From positions 1 through 36,932 of the forward strand of contig JAGVAB010000056.1 of NCBI GenBank assembly GCA_020060485.1: a stretch of 36,932 nucleotides of DNA, in the 5' to 3' direction. A program made the position numbers and the translations under genes. The stretch is from Anaerolineales bacterium (GTDB taxonomy: Bacteria; Chloroflexota; Anaerolineae; Anaerolineales; Anaerolineaceae). Within the stretch, counting starts at the first letter, position 1. Every line of letters starts with the position of its first letter. Positions 23,889 to 32,076 of this stretch are shown here, piece by piece. The notes below the pieces were generated by a model. The model was not told the origin of the DNA. It worked only from the letters and a program-made list of their open reading frames with translations, and made no database searches.

Positions 23889-23990
23889 TCTTTGGGAATG
23901 CTGTGAAAGAGAAGTTTTGTGTGGGTGTTTTTGGCGCTACGCACCAAAAACACCCACATATCAACCATGCTTCAAGGTTGTTCTCAAAGA
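23889..23990. repeat. MITE-like palindromic element, copy B
   Basis: The ends TCTTTGGGAA and TTCTCAAAGA are inverted repeats with one mismatch. A perfect 15-bp stem (23920-23934 with 23944-23958) occupies the centre. It aligns with copy A at 14553-14651 throughout: the arms around GTGAAA, the GTGTTTTTGG stem core and the CATGCTT word. It starts only four bases after the terminator stem-loop. Confidence 0.8.
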
Positions 23991-24034
23991 CCCGGCTTTT
24001 TTATCTTCAAACTCCACAACTATTCATCTGATAT

Positions 24035-24187
24035 TTTGTCATTGCGAAACGGGGCGAAAAATATACGATGGGGTACTTTCCCGCTCATTTGCCCCGTTGA
24101 AGCAATCCCCCTCTCTGTTTTGATGATCGCCGCAGCCCAAACGCTTTCCACAGGCTGCGGCGCTGACAGAACCAATTGTTTTTTGAA
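24035..24187 (+). repeat. Dispersed GTCATTGCGAA / GAAGCAATC repeat, copy 2
   Basis: This is the second copy of the repeat at 11301-11459. It opens TTTGTCATTGCGAA, contains TTTGCCCCGTTGAAGCAATC (24088-24107) and GATCGCC-CAGCCC, and ends T-rich. The middle third is diverged. Confidence 0.75.
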
Positions 24188-24258
24188 ATGTGCGTACGGG
24201 AAACAATCAGGTGGTTAGATTTTACATTTTGATTGGTTGCTTATCCATTCGTGCATCA

Positions 24259-24326
24259 GACAGGTTAGAAACCTGTCCCTGGCAAAAATGATTTGTCTGT
24301 TGTAGGGGTAGGTTACTGACCTGCCC
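24259..24326. repeat. Paired hairpin repeat facing outwards
   Basis: The left unit is GACAGGTT-aga-AACCTGTC (24259-24266 and 24270-24277), with AGGG on its minus strand. The right unit has TGTAGGGG followed by GGTAGGTT-act-GACCTGCC (about 24301-24326). Both match the TGTAGGG-plus-hairpin plan of 4933-5111, but here the TGTAGGG sides point inwards. Confidence 0.6.
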
Positions 24327-24436
24327 GCTTGCTGTGTCAAGAGACAACAAAGCCTTGGAGGTTTACCGCGCTTGGCACTGATTTGTGGAATTTAATATGG
24401 TTGTCATTTAAAACGCAGCATTGCACAGGTTTGATT

Positions 24437-24442
24437 TATAAT
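24437..24442 (+). promoter_or_regulatory. -10 box six bases before start codon
   Basis: TATAAT is followed by TGTTGC and then ATG 24449. This is the fourth gene with this exact spacing. No clear -35 box was found. Confidence 0.5.
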
Positions 24443-24448
24443 TGTTGC

Positions 24449-25546
24449 ATGCGTGAACCTGTATTTCTGGTGAAAACGAATCGATTTCGTATAGTAAAAT
24501 TATGGCAGACAGGGTTGATTTGCATTGCAGCTTTATGTATGTTGGCTGCTTGTCAATCGAGAGCGTCTGTTACCCCGGACGGAGCAGCAGCGCCGGCGTT
24601 GGCGGCCACTCAGGCTGTAACTACAACGGTTACTCTGGCTGACTTTTTACCCATTGAGACCCTGCCTGCGTTAATACTGGGCGGGGCAAGTGAGACGCCA
24701 GTCGTGCAGCCAACGGTCACCCCGCTGCCGCCGACAGCCACGCCCTTGCCGCCCACCCGTACCCCAACCCCAACCATAACCATTGAGCCGAGTGCTACGG
24801 TACGCCCGCGCTGGCCTTTTCCTACCCGTACACCGACCAACACGGCCACTGCGACCATGACAGCCACTCCCACCCCGCCTTTGGCCAGTCTGAACATCAC
24901 CAAGCCCGGCCTGTATTCCAAGATCATATCCCCTTACCGGATCGAGGCTATGGTATTGCCTGGTGCAGATGGTCTGGTGCGCGTGCGCCTGGTGGGTGAA
25001 GACGGGCGCATGATGGTGGATCAATTGCTGGATTATTCCTACACCAAGGGAGCCAGCATCTGGATCGCCCCGTATCTGGAGTTCAACATTTCGGCGGCGG
25101 CGGAACTGGCCCGCCTGGAGATCGGTACCCAGGACAGGTTCGGCCGCAGGGTTTCGCTGTCCTCGGTGGATTTGATCCTGATGTCGGTGGGCAGAAATCA
25201 AGTCAATTCTTCCCAGGTGCCTTTTGAACCTTATCTGGTGCGTTTTCCAAAGGCTGGACAGGTGGTCAGCGGCGGCGAGGTTTGGGTCAGCGGCCTGGCA
25301 GACCCGTTGAGTTCCAACCCGCTGGTGCTGGAATTGATCGACGAAGAGGGTAATGTGCTTGGCACAGCCCAGGTGGAAGTGGCCGAACCGAGCGGGGACT
25401 TGAGCCACACGCCGTTTGGGGTGGCGATCCCGTACAGGGTGGAGAATGCCTTGATCCCGGTGCGCCTGACCCTGCGCCAGGAGAGTGATGGTCGCATTCC
25501 CGGCACAGTGGCGCTTTCGAGCATGGAGATTGTGCTTGGGCCTTAA
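24449..25546 (+). CDS. Lipoprotein with Thr/Pro linker and Ig-like domains
   Basis: The 365-residue product has a signal peptide ending in the lipobox LAAC (about residue 35). A long Thr/Pro-rich linker follows (about residues 85-145, with PTATPLPPTRTPTPT), and then two beta-rich domains. The second (VSGGEVWVSGLADPLSSNPLVLELIDEEGNVLGTA) resembles the Gmad2/immunoglobulin-like fold found in bacterial surface and spore-germination proteins. A surface-exposed role is likely, ligand unknown. The start at 24449 is set by the TATAAT box; the longer frame to 24329 would place the signal peptide internally. Confidence 0.7.
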   Translation: MREPVFLVKTNRFRIVKLWQTGLICIAALCMLAACQSRASVTPDGAAAPALAATQAVTTTVTLADFLPIETLPALILGGASETPVVQPTVTPLPPTATPLPPTRTPTPTITIEPSATVRPRWPFPTRTPTNTATATMTATPTPPLASLNITKPGLYSKIISPYRIEAMVLPGADGLVRVRLVGEDGRMMVDQLLDYSYTKGASIWIAPYLEFNISAAAELARLEIGTQDRFGRRVSLSSVDLILMSVGRNQVNSSQVPFEPYLVRFPKAGQVVSGGEVWVSGLADPLSSNPLVLELIDEEGNVLGTAQVEVAEPSGDLSHTPFGVAIPYRVENALIPVRLTLRQESDGRIPGTVALSSMEIVLGP

Positions 25547-25572
25547 AGCAGGCAGCTCATTGAGGAACAGAA

Positions 25573-25606
25573 AACACCCGCCAGATCTCTGACGGGTGTT
25601 CTTTTT
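25573..25606 (+). terminator. Rho-independent terminator
   Basis: AACACCCG and CGGGTGTT form the outer 8-bp stem, with a further CAG/CTG inside, followed by CTTTTT. It ends the lipoprotein gene. The word TGAGCTTGTCGAAG follows at 25622. Confidence 0.8.
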
Positions 25607-25664
25607 GATATAACCGGATGCTGAGCTTGTCGAAGTTGCCGGTTTAATAGTTTGGGTGGCTGTT

Positions 25665-26825
25665 TTATGCGCCGCCAGCGCCGTAGAAAGCCGGGTCGGT
25701 GGGCGTGTGACCGGAAGGATCCCAGACGTGCACCCAGTCGCCTTCACTGGCCCAGTTGTATAGCCAGTGGGAATCGCCAATGGACAGGTTGACGCAGCCG
25801 TGGGTCTGCTCGTAGCCGAACCACGCCCGCCAATAGGCGCCGTGGATGGCGCGCTTCTGGTCATAATACATGGTCCAGGGCACGTCTTCCAATTGGTAGT
25901 AGTCGGAGCGGTCGGCAGAGAATGCGCCGGTCATGGTTTCGGCGGGCTTCTTCTCGTAGATTTGGAAGAGACCGGGTTGGGTGTAATAGGGGAATGCCCC
26001 GGTGGCGATGATCGTGGCAAAGACCAGTTGCCCATCTTCATAGGCTGCCAGGGTCTGGTCATAGAGGTTGATGTCAATCCAGCGGCCGGTCACACCTTCA
26101 GGGGGCTGGCTGGCAATGCGCAGCTCGCGGATGTAACGCCGTTCCACCCACTCGTTGAGGCCGATCATGTACCAGTCGGTGCCATTGGCTTCTGTCATGG
26201 CGTAGATGTTGACCACGTCTTCGCGGTAGAGTTCTTTTGCCACTTCAGGAGAACCATAGCCGGGCGTAGTGCGCGGCCGGTTGGTATCCACGATCCAGCC
26301 AAAGGAGTGATCCGGCGTTTTGGAAAAGAGCATCCCTTGAAAGGACGAGTACCCGGTGGGTGATGCGCGCACCCAGCCGCCGGCAGTGCGTTGCAGATAA
26401 TGACCGCCGTTGATCTGTGTGCGGCTGTTGTATGACACATAGCGGGTCTCACCAGCGGGGATGTAATTGATCGGGTTGCTGCCGTTGGCGGCATCCTCGG
26501 CAGATCCATAAATGGGGACAGGTTCATAAGCTGCCACATTCAGCTTGGCAAAATTCAGGTCGGATTTTACCAGCTCGGGGTCGGGCTTTGCGGCGGGCAG
26601 CGGCATGAGGGGCAAGAAGATTCCCTGGCGGGCCAGATCGGTCAATGTCTGGGAAGGTCCCAATGGCAGGCAGTCTTGCGGGGTTTGCAAATATGCGCCA
26701 GGCGGGCAAAGTACTTCGCCGGGTTTGGATTCCTCACTGCTGGAGGGGATGTTCTCGGCGCGCACGACCCTGGCCGGAAGCAGAATGCCCAGAATGAAGA
26801 GAATGGTCAGGATTTTGTGTTTCAT
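25665..26825 (-). CDS. L,D-transpeptidase (YkuD domain)
   Basis: The 386-residue protein has an N-terminal signal peptide (ILTILFILGILLPARVVRA). A middle region of about 200 residues resembles SH3-like repeats with YVSYNSRTQINGGHYL. A C-terminal YkuD domain (about residues 248-368) has catalytic Cys344 in THGCVNLS with His342 and the upstream His328 in AIHGAYWRAW. It should form 3-3 peptidoglycan cross-links or attach proteins to the wall. The canonical SHGC motif reads THGC here. Start ATG 26825 has a weak GGAAA ribosome site. An AT-rich stretch with TATAAT upstream is a probable promoter. Confidence 0.88.
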   Translation of the reverse strand: MKHKILTILFILGILLPARVVRAENIPSSSEESKPGEVLCPPGAYLQTPQDCLPLGPSQTLTDLARQGIFLPLMPLPAAKPDPELVKSDLNFAKLNVAAYEPVPIYGSAEDAANGSNPINYIPAGETRYVSYNSRTQINGGHYLQRTAGGWVRASPTGYSSFQGMLFSKTPDHSFGWIVDTNRPRTTPGYGSPEVAKELYREDVVNIYAMTEANGTDWYMIGLNEWVERRYIRELRIASQPPEGVTGRWIDINLYDQTLAAYEDGQLVFATIIATGAFPYYTQPGLFQIYEKKPAETMTGAFSADRSDYYQLEDVPWTMYYDQKRAIHGAYWRAWFGYEQTHGCVNLSIGDSHWLYNWASEGDWVHVWDPSGHTPTDPAFYGAGGA

Positions 26826-26940
26826 GAGTTTGTTTCCATTGATAATTGGAGTATTTTTATCTTGATTATATTCAAGTATATATTGTAATACAGAATTGGG
26901 GACATTACAGAATTGAAAAGTGCAGAGTTGCGTACCTGGC

Positions 26941-26969
26941 TTGACATGCTGGTAGCCCTATGCTACATT
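26941..26969 (+). promoter_or_regulatory. Sigma70-type promoter for the Roadblock operon
   Basis: TTGACA (26941-26946), a 17-base spacer and TACATT (26964-26969). The predicted leader before the TTG start is about 125 nt. Confidence 0.65.
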
Positions 26970-27099
26970 AATATTTGTTCAGAAGAATATTGAAAGGATT
27001 GGCTGCCTCACGGACTGCCTGGCAGTTTGTGGGTCTGAAGTGGACGATCATTATTCAATTGATGGTGTTCAGAAAAAATCAAGATAAAGGAGTGCAGAT

Positions 27100-27471
27100 T
27101 TGACAAAGTCACGCACCCAACTGATGGTTGAACGATTGCGCGAGATGCAGGTGTCTTCACCAGACATTATGGCCTCGGCCATTGTTTCGGTTGATGGGTT
27201 GACCATTGCTTCAGCCCTGCCGCAGGAAGTTGAGGAAGACCGGGTATCTGCCATGTCTGCTGCCATGCTGTCGCTGGGCGAGCGCATTGCAGGGGAATTG
27301 GGCCGGGGATCCCTCGAGCAGGTCTACATTAAAGGCGAAACAGGCTATGTAGTGTTGATGTCAGTGGGCGAAGAGGCGGTTTTGACCGCACTGGCACGCG
27401 AACAGGCCAAACTGGGGTTGATCTTCCTGGATATGCGCCGGGCAACTGAAGATTTGAAGAAGCTCATATAA
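27100..27471 (+). CDS. Roadblock/LC7 domain protein (MglB-like)
   Basis: The 123-residue single-domain protein matches the Roadblock/LC7 fold: SPDIMASAIVSVDGLTIASALP, SAAMLSLGERIAGELG, then YVVLMSVGEEAVLTALAREQAKLGLIF. Such proteins dimerise and regulate small GTPases such as MglA. No GTPase gene is present in this window. The start is a TTG preceded by AAAGGAG seven bases upstream. It is the first gene of a four-gene operon with 8-15 bp spacers. Confidence 0.82.
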   Translation: MTKSRTQLMVERLREMQVSSPDIMASAIVSVDGLTIASALPQEVEEDRVSAMSAAMLSLGERIAGELGRGSLEQVYIKGETGYVVLMSVGEEAVLTALAREQAKLGLIFLDMRRATEDLKKLI

Positions 27472-27486
27472 CAGGCGGCAGACGAA

Positions 27487-28119
27487 ATGGAACCTATTCC
27501 GAAGAGTGGATTGTATTATCCCAACAAGATCGTCATGCTGTCTTTGCAGGCGTTGGAAGAAGTGATGGGTAAGAATGGCTTGAATGCCATTCTGAACCTG
27601 GCCAACCTGAAAGAGCTGATCGATAATTATCCGGCGGACAACCTGAAACGGGAATTTGATTTCGCCGATTTTTCGGCCATCAACGGCGCATTGGAAGAAA
27701 TGTATGGTCCGCGTGGCGGGCGGGGCCTGGCTCTGCGCGCCGGGCGGCATGCCTTTGAAGAGGGCTTGCGCAACTTTGGTGCGCTGGCTGGCGTGGGCGA
27801 TCTGGCATTCAAGGTCTTGCCGCTTCAGGCCAAGCTGCGCATCGGCGCCCCGGCCATGGCAAAGGTGTTCACTCAGACCAGTGACCAGTACAGCACGGTG
27901 GAAGAAATGGACGACCATTTCCTTTACCGCATTCATAAATGCCCGGTGTGCTGGGGCAGGACGACCGATAAACCGGCCTGTAATATGGCGACTGGTTTGA
28001 TCCTGGGCGGTCTGAAATGGGTGTCCGGAGGAAAAGAGTTCCAGGTTGTGCAATCCAAGGCCAAAGCTTGTGGTGACGAATTCTGTGATTTTATGATCTT
28101 TAAAGAACCGATCGAGTAA
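27487..28119 (+). CDS. V4R (4-vinyl reductase-like) domain protein
   Basis: The 210-residue protein has an N-terminal helical part (LQALEEVMGKNGLNAILNLA). A C-terminal V4R-like sensor domain shows the Cys motif KCPVCWGR (Cys near residue 155) and later Cys in DKPACNM and KACGDEFCDF, plus ATGLILGGLKWVSGGKEFQVVQSK. V4R domains bind small hydrophobic ligands or metal. With the Roadblock and receiver proteins beside it, a ligand-sensing input to this signalling unit is plausible. The ligand cannot be inferred. Confidence 0.7.
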   Translation: MEPIPKSGLYYPNKIVMLSLQALEEVMGKNGLNAILNLANLKELIDNYPADNLKREFDFADFSAINGALEEMYGPRGGRGLALRAGRHAFEEGLRNFGALAGVGDLAFKVLPLQAKLRIGAPAMAKVFTQTSDQYSTVEEMDDHFLYRIHKCPVCWGRTTDKPACNMATGLILGGLKWVSGGKEFQVVQSKAKACGDEFCDFMIFKEPIE

Positions 28120-28128
28120 GGTGAGGTC

Positions 28129-28983
28129 TTGGAGGAACAAAAATCTACCCTTTTGATCGTGGAAGATGATCTGGACATTGCTGAAATGCTGGATGCATAC
28201 TTCCGGGTGCAGGGCTATCAAGTCCTGACGGCAAATTGGGGGGAGGATGCTGTTCGCCTGTGCAATTCATCGCATCCAGATCTGGTGATCCTGGATATTC
28301 GTTTACCCGATCTGGATGGCTTTGCTGTGGCAGAACGCCTGCGCAGCAACCGCCGCACCAGTGATATTCCTATCATCTTCTTGACCGAACGGCGCGAGCG
28401 CAACGACCGGCTGCGCGGCCTTTCGCTTCAGGCTGAAGACTATATCACCAAGCCTTTTGATATTCAGGAGCTGCGTTTACGGGTGCGCAATGCATTACAT
28501 TCGGCCAAGCGCGGTGCATTGACCAACCCGGTGACAGCATTCCCTCAAGGTATGCTGGTCAACGAGCGCCTGAATGAGGTGCTGCAACAGGAAGGCTGGT
28601 CACTGATTGTGGTATCGCTCGATCACCTGGATCATTTCCGTGAGGTATATGGCTTTGTGGCTTCAGATGATCTGCTGCGTGCGGTGAGTTTGATGATCGA
28701 AGATGCCCAAAAGCAATTGGGCAGCAAGGAAGATTTTGTGGGGCATTTGTCTCCCAATGACTTTTTGATCGTGACCCGGCCGGATAAGACCGCGGCTTTG
28801 ATCGAGCGCATTAAACAGCGCCTGGAAAAATCCTTGCGTTATTTCTACCGCGACCAGGATCGGGATGCCGATATCTTTCATGAGCGCAAGTTGAGCGTCC
28901 ACATTGAAGAACTGGCAACGAATCCGGCCGCCATTCCCAGCATCGAGGCGCTTCAAGCGAAGTTGACCCGGCTGCACCGATAG
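28129..28983 (+). CDS. Response regulator: receiver plus degenerate GGDEF-like domain
   Basis: The 284-residue protein has an N-terminal receiver (residues 7-125) with acidic pocket E12-D13-D14, phospho-acceptor Asp56 in VILDIRLPD and the Lys of ITKPFD. The C-terminal part (about 140-280) follows the layout of a GGDEF domain (LNEVLQQEGWSLIVVSLDHLDHFREVYGF, FVGHLSPNDFLIV), but the signature reads SPNDF instead of GGDEF. Diguanylate cyclase activity is therefore unlikely, and it may act as a binding or protein-interaction domain. The TTG start follows AAGGTG closely. No histidine kinase gene is nearby. Confidence 0.8.
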   Translation: MEEQKSTLLIVEDDLDIAEMLDAYFRVQGYQVLTANWGEDAVRLCNSSHPDLVILDIRLPDLDGFAVAERLRSNRRTSDIPIIFLTERRERNDRLRGLSLQAEDYITKPFDIQELRLRVRNALHSAKRGALTNPVTAFPQGMLVNERLNEVLQQEGWSLIVVSLDHLDHFREVYGFVASDDLLRAVSLMIEDAQKQLGSKEDFVGHLSPNDFLIVTRPDKTAALIERIKQRLEKSLRYFYRDQDRDADIFHERKLSVHIEELATNPAAIPSIEALQAKLTRLHR

Positions 28984-28991
28984 AGGCAGTA

Positions 28992-29723
28992 TTGAAGATC
29001 ACAATTGTCATTCCAACATACAATGAAGCAGAGAACCTGCCAAAACTGACAGCCGAGGTATTGGCGCTGCCGCTTCCCGATTTGAGCATTCTGGTGGTGG
29101 ATGATAACAGCCCGGACGGTTCTGGAGAACTGGCTGAAGAGCTGGGCCGGCAGTATCAGGGCCGGGTAAAGGTCATGCACCGCGCTGGCAAACTGGGTTT
29201 GGGAACTGCCTATATCCAGGGATTTCAAGCTGCCATTGCAGACGGGGCTGAAGCCATCGGGCAAATGGATGCCGACTTTTCGCACCCGATTGACAAGATC
29301 GTGGTCATGGCGGAAACCCTGGCATCCTGTGATGCAGTCATTGGCTCGCGCTATGTGCCTGGCGGCAGCCTGGATGAACGCTGGCCTTTCTGGCGCAAGG
29401 CCCTGTCTGGCTGGGGCAATTTCTACGCCCGCACCATTTTGGGCCTGTCCACCCGGGACGTGACCGGCGGTTTCAAGCTCTGGCGGCGGGAGACATTGCA
29501 AGGCATGCCGCTGGACCGCATCCGCTCGAATGGTTATGTGTTTCAGGTGGAGATGAATTATGTAGCCCAGCGTCTGGGTTATGTGTTCAGAGAGATTCCC
29601 ATCTATTTCCAGGACAGGCGTTTTGGCACATCGAAGATGTCATTCAAGATCCAGATGGAAGCCGCCATCCGCACCTGGCAATTGGCGGGTATGTATAAAG
29701 ACTTGCCAAAGTTGAAGAAGTAA
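28992..29723 (+). CDS. Polyprenol-phosphate mannosyltransferase-like GT2
   Basis: The 243-residue family 2 glycosyltransferase has the DPM1/Ppm1 layout: VIPTYNEAENLP, VVDDNSPDGSG, metal-binding DxD in IGQMDADFSHP and the acceptor segment DVTGGFKLWRRE. It has no C-terminal membrane helices, as in single-domain Ppm1/DPM1 enzymes. It should transfer a hexose, probably mannose from GDP-mannose, to a polyprenol phosphate for glycan or lipoglycan assembly. The TTG start follows GAGG by five bases. It is the last gene of the Roadblock operon. Its link to signalling there is unclear. Confidence 0.85.
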   Translation: MKITIVIPTYNEAENLPKLTAEVLALPLPDLSILVVDDNSPDGSGELAEELGRQYQGRVKVMHRAGKLGLGTAYIQGFQAAIADGAEAIGQMDADFSHPIDKIVVMAETLASCDAVIGSRYVPGGSLDERWPFWRKALSGWGNFYARTILGLSTRDVTGGFKLWRRETLQGMPLDRIRSNGYVFQVEMNYVAQRLGYVFREIPIYFQDRRFGTSKMSFKIQMEAAIRTWQLAGMYKDLPKLKK

Positions 29724-29751
29724 TCTTCAGGAGAAAGAGAAAAAACGGAGG

Positions 29752-29775
29752 GGCAAACTGCGGTTTGCCTCTTTT
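29752..29775 (+). terminator. Rho-independent terminator of the Roadblock operon
   Basis: GGCAAAC pairs with GTTTGCC around TGCG, followed by TCTTTT. Confidence 0.75.
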
Positions 29776-29854
29776 GGATTTAAGGGAACCGGGATGCGTC
29801 AATCAGGGATCAGGGGGAATGGGTGATTTGACAATGCGGCTTGTGCATGCCGGG

Positions 29855-30709
29855 TTACAAACCCACTTTTCCAGCCACTTCGCATAGCCGTTTCCATTCT
29901 TCCAGGTTCAGGGTCTGGGCGCGGCGCTGCGGGTCAATGCCAGCGCGAGCCAGCAGTTCTTCGGTTTGCTGGGCAGGCCAGCCCATGCCGCCGCTGATGG
30001 CGTTGCGCAGGGTTTTACGCTTTTGGGAAAAACCGGCTTTGGCCAGGGTAAAGAAGGTATTCAACAGTGGGGCTGGAATGCGCGGCTGTGGATAGAGATC
30101 AATGCGCAACGCAGCCGAGTCCACCTTGGGGGCCGGGTAAAAGGCCCCGGCCGGGATGCGCACAGCCAGCTTTGGCTGACCGTAAACCTGCACGCTTAAT
30201 GCCAACAGGCTGAGGTCACCTGGCGCGGCGCATACCCGCCGGGCAACTTCTTCCTGAATGGTCAGCACGATGCGCTGCGGCTTGCAGGCAGATTCCAGCA
30301 GGTGGCGGATGACGGCCGAGGTGATGTAATAGGGGATATTGGCTACCACCAGATAGCCGCTTTCCTGCATCAGTGCATCCGGCTGCTGGTCGAGAATGTC
30401 GCCCTGGACGATGGTTACGTTGTTCCAGGGGTGCAGCACCTCGGCCAGCACAGGCAGAAAGCGCTCGTCCAGTTCCACCGCTACTACCCGGCGGGCCTGC
30501 TGCGCCAGGTGACGGGTGAGACTGCCCAGACCGGGGCCGATCTCCAGCACGGCCGAGTCTGGGGTGATCTCGGCGGCGGCGGTGATGCGTTCCAGGGCGG
30601 CCGGGTCTGCCAGAAAGTTTTGACCCAGGCCTTTCTTGGGGGTCAGGTCAAACTGGCGCAGCAATTGTGCCACGTTCAGGGGAGGCAGTTCGTTCAAGGC
30701 AGGGTCCAC
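29855..30709 (-). CDS. rsmA: 16S rRNA (adenine1518-N6/adenine1519-N6)-dimethyltransferase
   Basis: The 284-residue RsmA/KsgA methyltransferase dimethylates two adjacent adenines in the 3' terminal helix of 16S rRNA using SAM. Motif I is VLEIGPGLGSLT (residues about 54-65). The catalytic motif IV is NIPYY (124-128). KKGLGQNFL near the N-terminus is a family hallmark. The frame is open far upstream, but the start is placed at GTG 30709 because the upstream extension overlaps the G5-protein gene and has no family similarity. TTG 30697 is an alternative. It overlaps the end of the preceding gene by 16 bases. Confidence 0.9.
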   Translation of the reverse strand: MDPALNELPPLNVAQLLRQFDLTPKKGLGQNFLADPAALERITAAAEITPDSAVLEIGPGLGSLTRHLAQQARRVVAVELDERFLPVLAEVLHPWNNVTIVQGDILDQQPDALMQESGYLVVANIPYYITSAVIRHLLESACKPQRIVLTIQEEVARRVCAAPGDLSLLALSVQVYGQPKLAVRIPAGAFYPAPKVDSAALRIDLYPQPRIPAPLLNTFFTLAKAGFSQKRKTLRNAISGGMGWPAQQTEELLARAGIDPQRRAQTLNLEEWKRLCEVAGKVGL

Positions 30710-32076
30710 GGGATGCTTTCGGGAATGGGGGTCAGGAAGTACATGGTCACGTTGTGGTGCCAGGCCTGATAATCTTCGTCTGAGTAGCCCAGATCGATCC
30801 AGTTTCTGCCGGGGATACCGCCGCCCACGTCGGCGATGACCGCGAAGCCATAACCGGGCACATACACCCGCTGGCCCCTCATCCATGAGAACCAGGAACC
30901 GCGCACACCGATCACGCCTTTTTGCACTTTCATGCCAGAGGCAGTACCGTAGTGGCATTTCTCGGTGCCGGAACGACAGGGGGAATAGGAGGTGGCATAG
31001 ACGTTGACCGCCCGCCAGTATTCAATCGTTCCGTCCGGGGTGCTGGTGGTGCGTACTTCGATCTTGGTGCCATATCCTACCTGCTGGGGCACAGGTTCTT
31101 TGGCAGTCCATTCAGTTTCGGTTTCCCGGCTGGTTTCTTGTCCGTCTTCAAATCGTACCCGCTGGCGGCTGACCTGCACGCCGTATTGGCCGGATTCCAG
31201 TGTGCGGGTCTGGTCCAGTTCCAGATCGGGATCGGCAACCAGGCTTTTTTCGAAGGGGATGGTGTCCTGGGTGAGCAGGATCTCTTCGCGCACGTGGATC
31301 ACGCGCACGGTACCGTCTTCGGGCAGGGATGCGTCGGCTGCAGGGATGCTGTAATCCAGGCCCTGAAGGGGGATGCCAGCCTGGGCCAGGGCTTCACCCA
31401 CTGTGTCCGCAGCCGCATAGGTTTGGATACTGCCGTTGTTGACCAGTACTTTCAATGGAGCGGCCTGAAACAGGCTAAGTACGTTGATGGTGTGGGCTGG
31501 ACTGGCGAGGGGTTCAGAAACGTGATCGGCGCTGGTCAGGCCAATGCCGTGCGTAAAGAGCAGGTCTCCCAGGGTTTCTGCCCCGCTAAGGGTAAAACTG
31601 TGGTCTTCCTGCTGGATGAGCACCGGGTTTCCAGCCTGGTATTGCAAGGAATAAGCCTCTGCAGGTGGCAGCGGCTGGTGCGGGTCAACTGGCAGGCCAT
31701 TCCACAGTACACGGTCGCCAGGGTAAAGGGGGATGCCGGCGGCGGCCAGCAGATTGGCTGGCAATCTTTCGGTGGTGGTGATTTGATACGGGTAACGATC
31801 CGCATCCAGCCAGACCTGGATTGGCCGGGCGCGGTTCAGGAGAATGGCTGCCTGCCAGCCCAGCCAGCGGTCGGGTGCAGGGGACAGTTGGTCCAGATTG
31901 GTCACATGCAAACCGGCATCCTGTAGTGCCTGGTTGGCGGTCAACGCCCGGCTTTCCACCACAAGGGTTTCACCATCCACCTGCAAGGTGATCGGGCGGC
32001 TGCTGCCCAGCAGCAGAAGCAGACTGCCCAGCAGGATCAGACCGAAAGAGAACAAGGGGGTATATTTGTGGTTCAT
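30694..32076 (-). CDS. G5/3D-domain cell-wall protein (YabE/RpfB-like)
   Basis: The 460-residue secreted or anchored protein starts with a signal/anchor helix (FSFGLILLGSLLLLLG). It has repeated DUF348 ubiquitin-like units (first at residues about 28-70), a G5 domain (about 285-360) and a C-terminal 3D domain (about 365-450: NVYATSYSPCRSGTEKCHYGTASGMKV and VIADVGGGIPGRNWIDLGY). The 3D domain has the double-psi barrel fold of lytic transglycosylases such as MltA and of YabE/YuiC. RpfB and YabE relatives remodel peptidoglycan, and their genes often sit next to rsmA/ksgA, as here. Start ATG 32076 has AGGG just upstream and an extended -10 (TGATACAAT). The frame is open to 32136, but that would bury the signal. 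Confidence 0.85.
   Translation of the reverse strand: MNHKYTPLFSFGLILLGSLLLLLGSSRPITLQVDGETLVVESRALTANQALQDAGLHVTNLDQLSPAPDRWLGWQAAILLNRARPIQVWLDADRYPYQITTTERLPANLLAAAGIPLYPGDRVLWNGLPVDPHQPLPPAEAYSLQYQAGNPVLIQQEDHSFTLSGAETLGDLLFTHGIGLTSADHVSEPLASPAHTINVLSLFQAAPLKVLVNNGSIQTYAAADTVGEALAQAGIPLQGLDYSIPAADASLPEDGTVRVIHVREEILLTQDTIPFEKSLVADPDLELDQTRTLESGQYGVQVSRQRVRFEDGQETSRETETEWTAKEPVPQQVGYGTKIEVRTTSTPDGTIEYWRAVNVYATSYSPCRSGTEKCHYGTASGMKVQKGVIGVRGSWFSWMRGQRVYVPGYGFAVIADVGGGIPGRNWIDLGYSDEDYQAWHHNVTMYFLTPIPESIPWTLP

Larger units (their letters stand above)
23846..24448. other. Repeat-packed intergenic region
   Basis: About 600 bp hold no gene but four recognisable non-coding units in sequence: the terminator at 23856-23885, the MITE-like copy B at 23889-23990, the GTCATTGCGAA repeat at 24035-24187 and an outward-facing hairpin pair at 24259-24326. 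A -10 box at 24437 ends the region. Confidence 0.75.

Noticed and set aside
24671..25864. 397-codon minus-strand frame across the Thr/Pro lipoprotein and terminator
   Set aside because: It crosses a terminator and two convergent genes, and its composition is that of a complement shadow of TPTP repeats.
30710..30958. N-terminal extension of RsmA to 30958
   Set aside because: The extension overlaps the 3D domain of the preceding gene in another frame, is Arg-rich without family similarity, and RsmA proteins normally start close to the GLGQNFL motif.
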